Positions 1 to 11,082 of a DNA stretch of 64,000 nucleotides are shown in pieces. Where the stretch lies: positions 12,053,918 through 12,117,917 of the forward strand of contig NC_092091.1 of NCBI RefSeq assembly GCF_045679555.1, written 5' to 3'. A program made the translations under genes and the position numbers. The stretch comes from Salvelinus alpinus (lineage: Eukaryota > Chordata > Actinopteri > Salmoniformes > Salmonidae). Each line of letters starts with the position of its first letter. Position 1 is the first letter of the stretch. Under the pieces are notes generated by a model that saw only the letters and a program-made list of their open reading frames with translations, searched no databases and was not told the DNA's origin.

Positions 1-290
1 CCATAGTGTAGCCTACGCAGGTCAAGTGAGAACAAACGTTAGAATCTTATTCACGTTTCAAACGAACTCCTCGTATTATATTTGGGATGAAATGTGCTCT
101 TCTGTTCTCCGTCCACGGTCGGCAGCCTAGTGTCAGCCCGTTTTTGAATGTGTTGTCGAGGCAGAGGCAGCCTATTTTTGGGAGAATTTCAATTGCCTTC
201 TCCTTGCATCCTCTCTCCACGCCTCCTTCTCAAAACCCATTGGACGAGAAAGCCAGAGGTTCCTCCCCTCTGACCTTCTCCTCCAATGAG
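1..290. other. Unassigned left flank with a short inverted repeat
   Basis: No gene or known repeat recognised. Bases about 208-245 and 279-312 are imperfect reverse complements (CCTTCTCAAAAC against GTTTTGAGAAGG, with flanking CCTCTCTCC/GGAGAGAGG), so the segment just before the GA-rich tract could fold into a hairpin. The short open frames here have no recognisable similarity. Confidence 0.4.
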
Positions 291-780
291 TTTTGAGAAG
301 GAGAGAGGATACGAGGACACTATTGAGATTTTCCCAAAGTGTGATAAGGGGAGGAGGGGAGAGAAAGGAAGGGAAGAGATGGAGGGGAAGAGAGGGAGTG
401 GGGAAGAGAGGGAGGGATGGAGAGAGAGGGGGAGGGGAAGAGAGAGAGGGGGGGAAGAGCGAGAGAGGGAGGAGGGGGGAAGAGCGAGAGAGGGAGGAGG
501 GGTGGAAGAGAGGGAGGGGGAAGAGAGAGCGAGGGAGTGGGGAAGAGACAGAGAGGGGGGGAAGAGAGAGGGAGGGGGGGGAGAGAGGGAGGGGGGGGGA
601 GAGAGGGGGGAGAGAGGGAGGGAGGGGGGGGAGAGAGGGAGGGGGGGGGGGAGAGAGATGGAGGAGGGGCGAAGAGAGAGAGGGAGAGAGGGGGGAAGAG
701 ACAGAGAGAGGGGGGGAGGGAGAGAGAGCAAGAGAGGGGGTAGAGAGAGGGAGGGGGGAGAGGAAAGAGAGGGAGGGGGA

Positions 781-811
<31 letters not shown>

Positions 812-812
812 C
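291..812. repeat. GA-rich low-complexity tract
   Basis: About 520 bases consist almost only of G and A on the plus strand, in variants of GGGGAGAGA and GAGGGAG, ending in a (GA)n run. It yields long but meaningless Arg/Glu/Gly-rich and Pro/Ser/Leu-rich frames on the two strands. It abuts LINE sequence on its right. A shorter, similar tract sits at the other end of the LINE (4930-5001). Confidence 0.9.
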
Positions 813-2009
813 CCCAAAAGGCCTGTGGTGTTGATGGTATCCTCAATGAAATGATCAAATATACAGACAACAAATTCCAATTGGCTATACTAAAACTCTT
901 TAACATCATTCTTAGCTCTGGCATGTTCCCCAATATTTGGAACCAAGGACTGATCACCCCAATCCACAAAAGTGGAGACAAATTTGACCCCAATAACTAC
1001 CGTGGGATATATGTCAACAGCAACCTTGGGAAAGTCCTCTGCATTATCATTAACAGCAGACTCATACATTTCCTCAGTGAAAAAAATGTACTGAGCAAAT
1101 GTCAAATTGGCTTTTTTCCAAATGATTGTATGACAGACCATGTATTTTCCCCCCTCACACCCTAATTGACAAACAAACAAACAAACAAACCAAAACAAAG
1201 GCAAAGTCTTCTCATGCTTTGTTGATTTCAAAAAAGCCTTCGACTCAATTTGGCATGAGGGTCTGCTATACAAATTGATGGAAAGTGGTGTTGGGGGAAA
1301 AACATACGATATTATAAAATCCATGTACGCAAACAACAAGTGTGCGGTTAAAATAGGCAAAAAAACACACACATTTATTCCCACAGGGCTGTGGGGTGAG
1401 ACAGGGATGTAGCTTAAGCCCCACCCTCTTCAACATATATATCAACGAATTGGCGAGGACACTAGAAAAGTCCGCAGCACCCGGGCCTCACCCGACTAGA
1501 ATCTGAAGTCAAATGTCTACTGTTTGCTGATGATCTGGTGCTTCTGTCACCAACCAAGGAGGGCCTACTACAGCAGCATCTAGATCTTCTGCACAGATTC
1601 TGCCAGACCTGGGCCCTGACAGTAAATCTCAGTAAGACCAAAATAATGGTGTTCCAAAAAAGGTCTAGTCGCCTGGGCCACAAATACAAATTCCACCTAG
1701 ACACCGTTGCCCTTGAGCACACAAAAAAACGATACATACCTTGGTCTAAACATCACAGGTAACTTCCACAAAGCTGTGAACGATCTGAGAGACAAGGCAA
1801 GAAGGGCATTTTATGCCATCAAAAGGAACATACAATTCGACCAATTAGGATCTGGCCAAAAATACTTGAATCAGTTATAGAACACATTGCCCTTTATGGT
1901 TGTGAGGTCTGAGGTCCGCTCACCAACTAAGAATTCATAAAATGGGACAAAGACCAAATTAAGACTCTGCATGCAGAATTCTGCAAAAATATCCTCTGTG
2001 TACAATGTA

Positions 2010-4048
2010 AACTCAGCAAAAAAAGAAACGTCCACTTTTCACAGAACTTCACAGATCTTCATTGTAAAGGGTTTAAACACTGTTTCTCATGGTTGTTCAA
2101 TGAACCATAAATCATTTATGAACATGCACCTGTGGAACGGTCGTTAAGACACTAACAGCTTACAGACGGTAGGCAATTAAGATCGCAGTTATGAAAACTT
2201 AGGACACTAAAGAGGCCTTTCTACTGACTCTGAAAAACACCAAAAGAAAGATGCCTAGGGTCCTTGCTCATCTATGTGAACGTGCCTTAGGCATGCTGCA
2301 AGGAGGCATGAGGACTGCAGATGTGGCCAGGGCAATAAATTGCAATGTCCGTACTGTGAGACGCCTAAGACAGTGCTACAGGGAGACAGGACAGACAGAT
2401 GATCGTCCTCGCAGCGGCAGACCACATGTAACAACACCTGCACAGGATCGGTACATCCGAACATCACACCTGCGGGACAGGTACAGAATGGCAACAACAA
2501 CTGCCCGAGTTACACCAGGAATGCACAATCTCTCCATCAGTGCTCAGACTGTCCACAATAGGCTGAGAGAGGCTGGACTGAGGGCTTGTAGGCCTGTTGT
2601 AAGGCAGGTCCTCACCAGACATCAACGGCAACAACGCCGCCTATGGGCACAAACCCACCGTCGCTGGACCAGACAGGACTGCCAAAAAGTGCTCATCACT
2701 GACGAGTCGCTGTTTTGTCTCACCAGGGGTGATGTTCGGATTCGCATTTATCGTCGAAGGAATGAGCATTACACTGAGGTCTGTACTCTGGAGTGGGATC
2801 AATTTGGAGGTGGAGGGTCCGTCATGGTCTGGGGCAGTGTGTCACAGCATCATCGGAGCTTGTTGTCATTGCAGGCAATCTCAACGCTGTAGTTTGTCTC
2901 AGTTGTTGAATCTAGTTATGGTCATACAAATATTTACACATGTTAATTTGCTGAAAATAAACGCAGTTGAAAGTGAGAGTGTCACGCGGAATGACGCTGG
3001 AGAGACGAAGCAGGTACGGGGAGTAAACATTTAATAAATGACATATAACGAGACAGGCCCAGCGTCAGCAAACAGAAACTAAGACAAGAAACAATCAATG
3101 CAGCAGCCTAACATACGAAGCATCGGGGAGTACTGGCGTTCCAGTTGTAATGGTGGCAGCGGCTCTGGGTTGCCATCGATGGAACTGGGGATGCCTAGCC
3201 AGCTTGTCGGGCTTCCACGCCCTAGCTGGTTCGAGAGGTTTCCTTGCCCCGGTTGGCTCGGAGGGTGCCCATCCCATGTCGGGCCTCAGCCGGATCGTCA
3301 GCTTTTGTGCGCCCAACCGGTCCAGGAGTGTTTTGTTTGTTTTGTTTGTGACATCGGGGTGGATTCCACCGCCGATGGAACCGGGGGTACCTCAGCCAGC
3401 CCGTCGGGCTTTCACGCCCTGGCTAGCTCGAGAGGTTTCGTTGCCTCGGTTGGCTCGGCAGGTTTCCATCCCACGTCACGCTCCGCTGGATCTTCGGGCT
3501 TCCTTAGCGGGATCGACAGGCATCTTGCCTCAGCCGGATCGTCAGGATCCCATGCCTCGGCCGGCTCGCCAGGCTCTCACGCTGCTGCCGGTTCGTCGGG
3601 TTTTCACGCCCCAACCGGCTTGCCCAGCGCCCATGTCTCGGCCGGTTCGCCCAGGTGGGACGCCGTTTGGCGTCCCAAGAGGGAGGGGTACTGTCACGTC
3701 TGCTCCCGCTCTTCCCTTCCCCTGGTGCTTGAGGGCACCAGATTACCGTGCATCACACACTCCTGCCATCCATCACGCACACCTGCCTTCCCTCGTCACT
3801 CGCATCAGCGTTATTGGACTCACCTGGACTCACTTATCACATGTTAATTTCCTCCCCTATATTTGTCAGTTACCCAGCTCTGTTCCCTGCTGCTGCATTG
3901 ATTGTTTCTTGTCTTAGTTTCTGTTTGCTGACGCTGGGCCTGTCTCGTTATATGTCTGTCATTTATTAAATGTTTACTCCCCGTACCTGCTTCGTCTCTC
4001 CAGCGTCATTCCTCGTGACAGAGAGGACATTTCTTTTTTTGCTGAATT
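2010..4048 (+). mobile_element. Tc1/mariner-like transposon, internally deleted, host of a Gypsy fossil
   Basis: The ends are inverted repeats of the type CTCAGCAAAAAAAGAAACGT, flanked by TA at 2008-2009 and 4049-4050. The frame at 2251-2892 encodes a paired-type helix-turn-helix (ERALGMLQGGMRTADVARAI, then RTVRRLRQCYRETGQTDD) and the first catalytic aspartate in LITDES. The last third of the transposase is missing: the frame stops after LLSLQAISTL and jumps to the right end. Compared with its relative at 29678-31102, about 0.5 kb has been lost. A Gypsy-derived insert occupies 2980-4020. Without it the element is about 1.0 kb. Confidence 0.88.
2980..4020 (+). mobile_element. Gypsy-type LTR retroelement fossil with inverted LTR ends
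   Basis: The right part (about 3693-4020) looks like a Gypsy LTR: it starts TGTCACG just after a purine-rich tract, and ends CGTGACA. The left end (2980-3107) is the reverse complement of the last about 128 bases of that LTR, so the fossil begins and ends with inverted LTR sequence. The middle (about 3108-3692) is GC-rich 3' internal sequence with degenerate Pro/Ser/Ala-rich repetition. A 5-bp duplication, GAGAG, flanks it at 2975-2979 and 4021-4025, as expected for integrase-mediated insertion. It is only a remnant: no gag or pol block is recognisable. It is younger than the Tc1 element it sits in. Confidence 0.8.
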
Positions 4049-4640
4049 TAGAACACCAAATAATGCATGCAGAGCAGAATTAGGCTGATACCCGCTAATT
4101 ATCAAAATCCAGAAAAGAGCGGTTAAATTCTACAACCACCTACAAGGAAGCGGTTCCCAAACTTCCATAACAAAGCCATCACCTACAGAGAGATTAATCT
4201 GGAGAAGAGTCCTCTAAGCAAGCTGGTCCTGGGGATCTGTTCACAAACACACCCCACAGAGCCCCAGGACAGAAACCCAATTAGACCCAACCAAATCATG
4301 AGAAAAAAAAATGATAATTACTTGACACATTGGAAAGAATTAACAAAAAACAGAGCAAACTAGAATGCTATTTGGCCCTAAACCGAGAGTACACAGTGGC
4401 AGAATACCTGACCACTGTGACTGACCCAAATTTACAGAAAGCTTTGACTATGTACAGACTCAGTGAGCATAGCCTTGCTATTGAGAAAGGCCACCGTTGG
4501 CAGACCTGGCTCTCCAGAGAAGACAGGCTATGTGCACACTGCCCACAAAATGAGGTGGAAACTGAGCTTCACTTCCTAACCTCCTGTCCAATGTATGACC
4601 ATATCAGAGACACATATTTCCCTCAGATTACACAGATTCA

Positions 4641-4756
4641 ATTCAATTCAATTCAATTTTATTTTATATAGCCCTTCGTACATCAGCTAATATCTCGAAG
4701 TGCTGTACAGACACCCAGCCTAAAACCCCAAACAGCTAGTAATGCAGGTGTAGAAG
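4641..4756. mobile_element. Short dispersed retroposon inserted in the LINE
   Basis: The insert starts with an (ATTCA)n-like run and contains a segment common in salmonid DNA (CCCAGCCTAAAACCCCAAAC). It is flanked by a near-perfect 10-bp duplication, CACAGATTCA at 4631-4640 and CACAGATCCA at 4757-4766. Excising it joins the flanking LINE coding sequence correctly. The target duplication length fits retroposition. The family was not identified. Confidence 0.7.
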
Positions 4757-4929
4757 CACAGATCCACAAAGAATTTGAAAACAAACCCGATTTTGTTAAA
4801 CTCCCATATCTACTGGGTGAAATATCACAGTGTACCATCACATCAGCAAGATTTGTGACCTGTTGCCACAAGAAAAGGTCAGCCAGAAACCATATTTATG
4901 CTTATTTATTTTCCCTTTTGTACTTTAAC

Positions 4930-5001
4930 CAGAGAGAGAGAGAGAGGGGGGAGAGAGAGGGAGAGGGAGGGAGAGAGAAGGAGGGAGGGAGGGGGGGGGG
5001 T
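4930..5001. repeat. GA-rich low-complexity tract
   Basis: A (GA)n and (GGGA)n run of about 70 bases that ends in a G-run. It lies at the 3' limit of the recognisable LINE and mirrors the larger GA tract at its 5' limit. Confidence 0.9.
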
Positions 5002-5566
5002 GCTCTGAGTACAATGTGTAAAACAGCGTATTCCAGTTACCTCCAATATACAGCAAATTTGCACAGACATTGAGTGGGACAACATTCCATAGGCAACAAT
5101 CAACAGCCTGATCAACTCTATGCAAAGGAGATGTGTCGCACTGCATGAGGCAAATGATGGTCACACCAGATACTGACTGGTTTTCTGATCCACACCCCTT
5201 CCTTTTTTTTAAGGTCTCTGTGACCAACAGATATATATTCGTATTCCCAGTTGTGAAATCCATAGATTAGGGCCTAATGCGTTTATATCAACTGGTTGAT
5301 TTCATTATATGAACTGAAGTACTTGGGTGTACGAGATTTGACTTCAGAAGAGTTACAGCGTTTGTTGAGTGGTGGTGTCCTTCCTCCCAGGCCGTTGGCA
5401 TGGTGCAAGGTTAGATAGGGTTAAAGTAGTGGTATAAAGTGATGGGTTTTAATGAATATAGGGTTAGTTGGTATTGTACTTCAAATATGTGTATTTAAAT
5501 TGTATTTATTTAAAAATGTTCATGGTTCCCCTTTCTCATTTTGCATCACAAAGTGTAATGTATCTA
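5002..5566. other. Intergenic stretch with a Tc1 end fragment
   Basis: No gene seen. About 5236-5325 (containing AATCCATAGATTAGGGCC) resembles the right terminal region of the Tc1-like family found at 34400-36905, so it is a short transposon end fragment. The rest is unassigned. Confidence 0.5.
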
Positions 5567-7065
5567 CAGTCGTGGCCAAAAGTTTTGAGAATGACACAAA
5601 TGTGAATTTTCACAAAGTCTGCTGCCTCAGTTTGTATGATGGCAATTTGCATATACTCCAGAATGTTATGAAGAGTGATCAGATGAATTGCAATTAATTG
5701 CATTTCGGCCCTGCCACAAAAGGACCAGCTGACATCATGTCAGTGATTCTCTCGTTAACACAGGTGTGAGTGTTGACGAGGACAAGGCTGGAGAACACTC
5801 TGTCATGCTTATTGAGTTCGAATAACAGACTGGAAGCTTCAAAATGAGGGTGGTGCTTGGAATCATTGTTCTTCCTCTGTCAACCATGGTTACCTGCAAG
5901 GAAACACGTGCCGTCATCATTGCTTTGCACAAAATGGGCTTCACAGGCAAGGATATTGCTGCCAGTAAGATTGCACCTAAAATCAACCATTTATCAGATC
6001 ATCAAGAACTTCAAGGAGAGCGGTTCAATTGCTGTGAAGAAGGCTTCAGGGCGCCCAAGAAAGTCCAGTAAGCGCCAGGACTGTCTCCTAAAGTTGATTC
6101 AGCTACGGGATCGGGGCACCACCAGTACAGGAATGGCAGCAGGCAGGTGTGAGTGCATCTGCACGCATAATGAGGCGAAGACTTTTGGAGGATGGCCTGG
6201 TGTCAAGAAGGGCAGCAAAGAAGCCACTTCTCTCCTGGTGAAACATCAGGGACAGACTGATATTCTGAAAAAGGTACAGGGATTGGACTGCTGAGGACTG
6301 GGGTAAAGTAATGTTCTCTGATGAATCCCCTTTCCGATTGTTTGGGGCATTCGGAAAAAAGCGTGTCCGGAGAAGACAAGGTGAGCACCATCAGTCCTGT
6401 GTCATGCCAACAGTAAAGTATCCTGACACCATTCATGTGTGGGGTTGCTTCTCAGCCAAGGGAGTGGGCTCACTCACAACTTTGCCTAAGAACACAGCCA
6501 TGACTAAAGAATGGTACCAACACATCCTCCGAGAGCAACTTCTCCCAACCATCCAGGAACAGTTTGGTGACGAACAATGCCTTTTCCAGCATTATGGAGC
6601 ACCTTGCCATAAGGCAAAAGTGATAACTAAGTGGCTCGGGGAACAAAACATTAATATTTTGGGTCCATGACCAGGAAACTCCGCATACCTTAATCCTATT
6701 GAGAACTTGTGGTCAATCCTCAAGAGGCGGTGGGACAAGCAAAAACACACAAATTCTGACAAACTCCAAGCATTGATTATGCAAGAATGGGCTGCCATCA
6801 GTCAGGATGTGGCCCAGAAGTTAATTGACAGCATGCCAGGGCGGATTGCAGAGGTCTTGAAAAAGAAGGGTCAACACTGCAAATATTGACTCTTTGCATC
6901 CACTTAATGTAATTGTCAATAAAAGCCTTTGACACTTATGAAATGCTTGTAATTATATTTCAGTATTCCATAGTAACATCTGACAAAAATATCTAAAGAC
7001 ACTGAAGCAGCAAACTTTGTGAAAATTTATATTTGTGTCATTCTCCAAACTTTTGGCCACGACTG
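5567..7065 (+). mobile_element. Tc1/mariner-like transposon, full length but inactive
   Basis: Inverted ends CAGTCGTGGCCAAAAGTTTT (left) and its reverse complement (right) are flanked by TA at 5565-5566 and 7066-7067; length is about 1.5 kb. Transposase pieces lie in several frames at 5857-6294, 6311-6670 and 6707-6889. They include an N-terminal helix-turn-helix (TIYQIIKNFKESGSI), the first catalytic Asp in MFSDES, and the terminal NPIENLW with the DD34E glutamate. The second catalytic position reads QHYGAPCHKA where the family has QxDxAPCH, so that Asp is lost. Together with the frameshifts and a stop after NILGP, this makes the copy non-autonomous. Confidence 0.92.
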
Positions 7066-7767
7066 TATACTATAGTTCAGTTGGGGGTGGTAATGAAACA
7101 TATTGGATGTCAACCGCCGTTAAACAGAAGAAGAAGTGATTCCAAGTCGGAAACTCTAGTATCTTTCTAGAACTCTGACTTTCTGACCTAAAGATCACTG
7201 ACGTCATGATTTGACCACATTTGTTTTTAGTTCCCAGTTGTCTTGAAAGCATGAATTGTCTTCCAAAACACACACTAATGGTCCGTCCCTTCACTTATTC
7301 AACCCGTCCGACAGTAGTTGACATAAGTTGTACTTTTGACAGACAAAAACAGAAAATGATGTAGCCTAGGTAAGATGGTCACACCCACATCGATCAGGCC
7401 CCACCTCACCACACCTACCAAACGGGCGCAAATGTACCTCAAAAGATGTTCAAGAACGGTGTGCACCGTTTTGGGAAAAAGTGTCTTTCAGTGCTGTCAC
7501 GCAACTTAGCAACAAACTGAGTCTTTCAGTACAAACTGTCACTCAACATAGCAAATGTTGAGGTAAACTGAACACACCCCATTGAGTCAATCGCCATTTT
7601 GAAGTAGTGATTTTCTTCTTCACGATTGGTTGATCCCTCCTGATGATCAGCCAATGAAGTTGAAGTCCCCACCCAGTTGACTACATTAAAATGGTGGAAG
7701 CCCTCAATGGCGCTGGCCATGCTGACATGGCCTTTAGGCCACAAGAGGCCTCTATCATTCTCTATGG
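7066..7767. other. Intergenic, no gene recognised
   Basis: No open frame with recognisable similarity. Short A/T-rich and moderately repetitive sequence (for example AACTGAGTCTTTCAGT near 7518) suggests old repeat DNA, but no family could be named. Confidence 0.4.
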
Positions 7768-7966
7768 CAAGGGTGGTTAATTCCAGTCCTTGAGGGCCTG
7801 ATTGGTGTCACAGTTTTGCCCCAGCTCCAGCTAACACATCTCCAATAATCACCTAATCATCATCTTCAGTTTAGAATGCAATTTGATTAATCAGCTGTGT
7901 TTGCTAGGGATGGAGAAAAAGTGTGACACCAATCAGGCCCCCGAGGACTGGAGTTTCCCACCCCTG
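7768..7966. mobile_element. hAT-type MITE (199 bp)
   Basis: The two halves form imperfect inverted repeats of about 70 bp: CCTGATTGGTGTCACA on the left, and its reverse complement with small changes on the right. A perfect 8-bp target duplication, CTCTATGG, lies at 7760-7767 and 7967-7974, diagnostic of the hAT superfamily. No coding capacity. It sits about 170 bp upstream of the zp3 start codon. Confidence 0.85.
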
Positions 7967-8142
7967 CTCTATGGGAAGGATGCGTTTCTTAAGGATTCTA
8001 CAGGGCCTTTTAATGAGCACAGTCTTGAGGTTGATTAGACTAATTAATGAAGGGGCGGGCTCACGTTCAACCAGATGACTTAAAACAGTTCTTCCTAGAC
8101 ACCAAGGAGATGTTGTGAATTCAGCATTTGGTATTTGCAGCC

Positions 8143-11022
8143 ATGGGATCAAAGCAGGTGCTAATTAAGCTTTTGGCAGTGGTTGCTGCGTTTGTATGTT
8201 TCTGGGATGCTGTGTTGTCAACTCCTTGGGCTCATGCAGCTCTGAAGCCCAGGGCTTTCCAAAAGTCTGCAGTGCTGCAACCCAGGAAGCAGGATTCAGT
8301 GTTCCAGTCAAAACAAGTCTTTGAAACCCCGCTGACCTGGACCTTTCCTCATAATCCAGTGCTGGAGGCCAAGCCTGAAGTGAAGAATTTTGAGCTGAAG
8401 CAACCTGTCCCTGCCAACACGGTGCAGGTCAAATGCGGGGAGAATCTGGTCCAGGTGGAGGTCAAGCAGGATCTGTTTGGTATCGGCCAACTCATCCAGC
8501 CGGCTGATCTCACCCTGGGGGGCTGTGCTGCAGCTGGGGAGGATGTCAAAGCCCAAAGGCTGATCTTCGAGTCGGAGCTGCAGGGATGTGGCAGCACACT
8601 GAAGGTAGCCTTTGTTCAAATCTTAATGTCCAGTTCAAATATTTTCAATCTAAGGACTGGTTTCCTGGACGCCTAGTCTTGGACTTTATTCTTTTACATT
8701 AAGTGTTTCATTTGGTCCACACGTTTACAAAGCATGTGACAAATAAAACATGATTTGAAGTGAAATGGGGAGTCATTTAAAGCAACTGCTTTAAACACTT
8801 GTTTTTTGTTACCACTTCTCAGATGCTAGAGGATGCCTTCATCTATACCTTCCACCTGCTCTACAAACCAAGCCATATTGGTGACACCCCTGTTGTAAGG
8901 ACCACTGAGGCTGTTGTAGGCATTGAGTGCCACTACAAGAGGTGAGAATTCTCCAAACGGATGACTTGTGGTGCATGGACATTGATTTATCAGAAGTAGG
9001 CCGACTTCACTCAGGACTTGAGTTAATTTTGCAGTGACTAATGTCCATTTCTCCCATTGCAGGAAACTCAATGTGAGCAGCAATGCCTTGAAGCCTACCT
9101 GGACCCTCTTTGCAGACTCTAAATTAGTTGAGGCGCAACTCTACTTTTCTCTCAAGCTCATGACTGGTGGGTAGTTCCATGTCTGTTAATTATTATTAGT
9201 GTCTGTATGGTTGCACCCTCAACCAACACCTAGCAACCTCACGAAGAGGTTTGGTTCTCTTGGTGTAATGGCTAAGGTGTTGGGTTGACACTTGCTGGTC
9301 CCGGTGAAGGCTACACACATCTCGCAGCCCTGAAATGACTGACATGAGGTTATGTAACATTGTAATGTAAGCTCTATATTTTTTTGTTCCTAGGTGACCT
9401 GGTGTCTTTGTCAAGACGCTATTAAATTTCACTTATTTTTGTTGCTTTTAGACGACTGGCAGATTGAGAGGCCCTCCAGTCAGTACTTCCTAGGTGACCT
9501 GATTCGCATGGAAGCCTCTGTCCTGGAGTACCACCATATGCCTCTGCGGGTCTTTGTTGAAAGCTGTGTTGCCACTCTGGTGCCTGACATTAACTCAAAG
9601 CCCAGATACTCCTTCATTGAGAATGACGGGTGAGTCGGCGAGGGCACTGTTCAAAGGTGGCGCGTACCAGGTTTGGGATCCATTTCAATTCAGGAATTAA
9701 ACTTACACTGTACTTTTGTTCTTGTCTTACTAGCACTGATTTAGCTGAGAAGCTATATTGAGGTTTCTGCTTGGGGACTGTCACTTTAGCTACGTTAGTG
9801 TAATGCACTGGATAGGACTGATTCCTAAATATAAACTGAAATTCCACATTTCTCAAAGTATTGAAGAGAATTGTCCTCAGTTCACTGAAAATAATTGACC
9901 CCCTCCCCCCAATCCTGGTGTGCACACCCAACAAACTATGACTATGTACAACCAGTTTCATACAGCTTACTGGAAAAGGCCATCAACAGATTCCTGATAA
10001 CAGATGAGCCTAATTCTGGACAAATACCTTTAATTGAGGTTCTCCATTGACTATAATATTTTGTCCAGGACTAGAAGTAATCTTTATCTGGTGAAATGGT
10101 TCATAGAAGTTGCAAATGTTACTATTAAAGGAGCAACTGGAAGGTGTGCACTGCACATCCTCCTTGTGAAATGTCCTCCAATTGTTTCTGGTTCTTCAGG
10201 TGTCTAGTTGATGCTGTGTTGATGGGCTCTAGTTCCCAGTTCCTGCCTCGCTCACAGGACCACAAGCTTCAGATCCAGCTGGAGACCTTCATATTCAAAC
10301 AGCAGTATGCTGGCCCTGGAAGGAACAGCAAAATTAGCCAGGAAACAATGGACATGATCTATTTAACCTGCCACCTGAAGGCCACTGCAGCTTCCTCCCC
10401 AACTTATGCTGAGGGCAAGGCCTGTTCCTTTGTCAATGGGTAAATGTATAGTGTGACTTTTCTGTGATGGGTGTGTTCATTTTTGCAATGGAAGCAGACA
10501 TTTCTTACTGGACTGGCAGGATTGTACTTGTCTTTGTAGTTTCAGGTCTACTGAATACTGTTAAAGCTTTTTCTTCTCCCAGGTGGAGGTCTGCAGACGG
10601 GGATGACCAGGTGTGTGGTTGCTGTGACACCACCTGTACCATGAGAAGGGCCAGAGCTATTTCCATGGACGCTGGTATGATTTGAGTTTTCAAATTCACT
10701 GGCTCAACACAAATGATCTGGCAACCTGAGTGCTGCTGTGCTCAGATCATGAGAACTTCTATCCTTGTGCCCTTGAAGGCTATTAACCCCACCTTGCTCT
10801 CCCCGTCCAGTGGCGCTGCATTGCGGCTTGACCCTGTGCGCCTAACTGACATGTGCAATCGTCATTCAATTGGATGTTTGTGCGTCTTGAGGGACTTTGT
10901 TTTGCGCATTCTTAAACCTTGGCAATACATTTAATGTTTATGATAATTCCGGTCCTCTACTTCTCTCCCCAGATGTGCAGTGGGAAGCTGACGCTGTCCT
11001 TGGCCCCATATCCATCCAGTAG
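8143..11022 (+). CDS. zp3: Zona pellucida glycoprotein 3-like egg-coat protein, 7 coding exons, 414 aa
   Basis: Structural protein of the egg envelope (chorion). Exons: 8143-8604, 8823-8941, 9063-9166, 9452-9629, 10200-10439, 10583-10674, 10973-11022; all junctions are GT/AG and the frame is continuous (1245 bp). The start ATG at 8143 heads a signal peptide (MGSKQVLIKLLAVVAAFVCF, about residues 1-26). The ZP module begins near residue 97 (VKCGENLVQVEV; Cys98, 128, 149). The ZP3-specific C-terminal signature follows in exons 5-6 (LTCHLKAT, NGWRSADGDD, then CGCCDTTC). RRAR after it is a probable furin-type processing site. NVS in exon 3 is a potential N-glycosylation site. There is no C-terminal membrane anchor, as in many fish ZP3 proteins. 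A weak TATA-like CTTAAAAC lies about 65 bp upstream of the ATG. ZP3 family membership is secure; which of the several salmonid zp3 paralogues this is was not determined. Confidence 0.93.
9236..9335 (+). repeat. tRNA-like SINE fragment in zp3 intron 3
   Basis: TTGGTGTAATGGCTAAGGTG resembles a pol III A box context, and GCTGGTCCCGGTGAAG a degenerate B box, at tRNA-like spacing. It lies wholly inside the intron between 9167 and 9451. The family was not named, and similarity is only to the tRNA-derived head. Confidence 0.4.
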
Positions 11023-11076
11023 TTTCTTGTGTTGACGTGATCTACCTGAATCATGACAGTAAATAGGCTATAGAGA

Positions 11077-11082
11077 AATAAA
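11077..11082 (+). terminator. zp3 polyadenylation signal
   Basis: AATAAA occurs 55 bases after the zp3 stop codon, consistent with the short 3' UTRs of fish egg-envelope genes. Another AATAAA near 11387 could serve as a distal alternative. Confidence 0.6.

Larger units (their letters stand above)
812..4932 (+). mobile_element. LINE (non-LTR retrotransposon) reverse transcriptase carcass, interrupted
   Basis: Translation from 814 begins KACGVDGILNEMIKYT and runs through typical LINE reverse transcriptase blocks: an NNYRGI-like motif near 990, FKKAFDSIWHEG near 1230, and the catalytic FADDLVLL box near 1525. The C-terminal part continues after 4050 (NNACRAELG) and includes a zinc-knuckle-like stretch, DRLCAHCPQNEVETELHFL, at 4525-4580. 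Several frameshifts and a (CAAA)n expansion near 1171-1196 break the frame, so it is dead. It is interrupted by a Tc1-like element (2010-4048) and by a short retroposon (4641-4756). Removing both restores a continuous LINE alignment (CVQ joins to RTPNNACR; QITQI joins to HKEFENKPD). The endonuclease half is missing. I did not assign the clade. Confidence 0.85.

Noticed and set aside
172-1165. Long open frames on both strands across the GA-rich tract (up to 290 codons)
   Set aside because: They exist because GA-rich DNA lacks stop codons. Composition is only Arg/Glu/Gly or Ser/Pro/Leu, and one frame runs straight into LINE sequence.
3095-3917. Pro/Ser/Ala-rich protein frames
   Set aside because: They lie in the internal 3' part and LTR of the Gypsy fossil and are not host genes.
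8128-8142. Earlier zp3 start at 8128
   Set aside because: That codon is TTG. The ATG at 8143, in CAGCCATGG context, directly begins the signal peptide.
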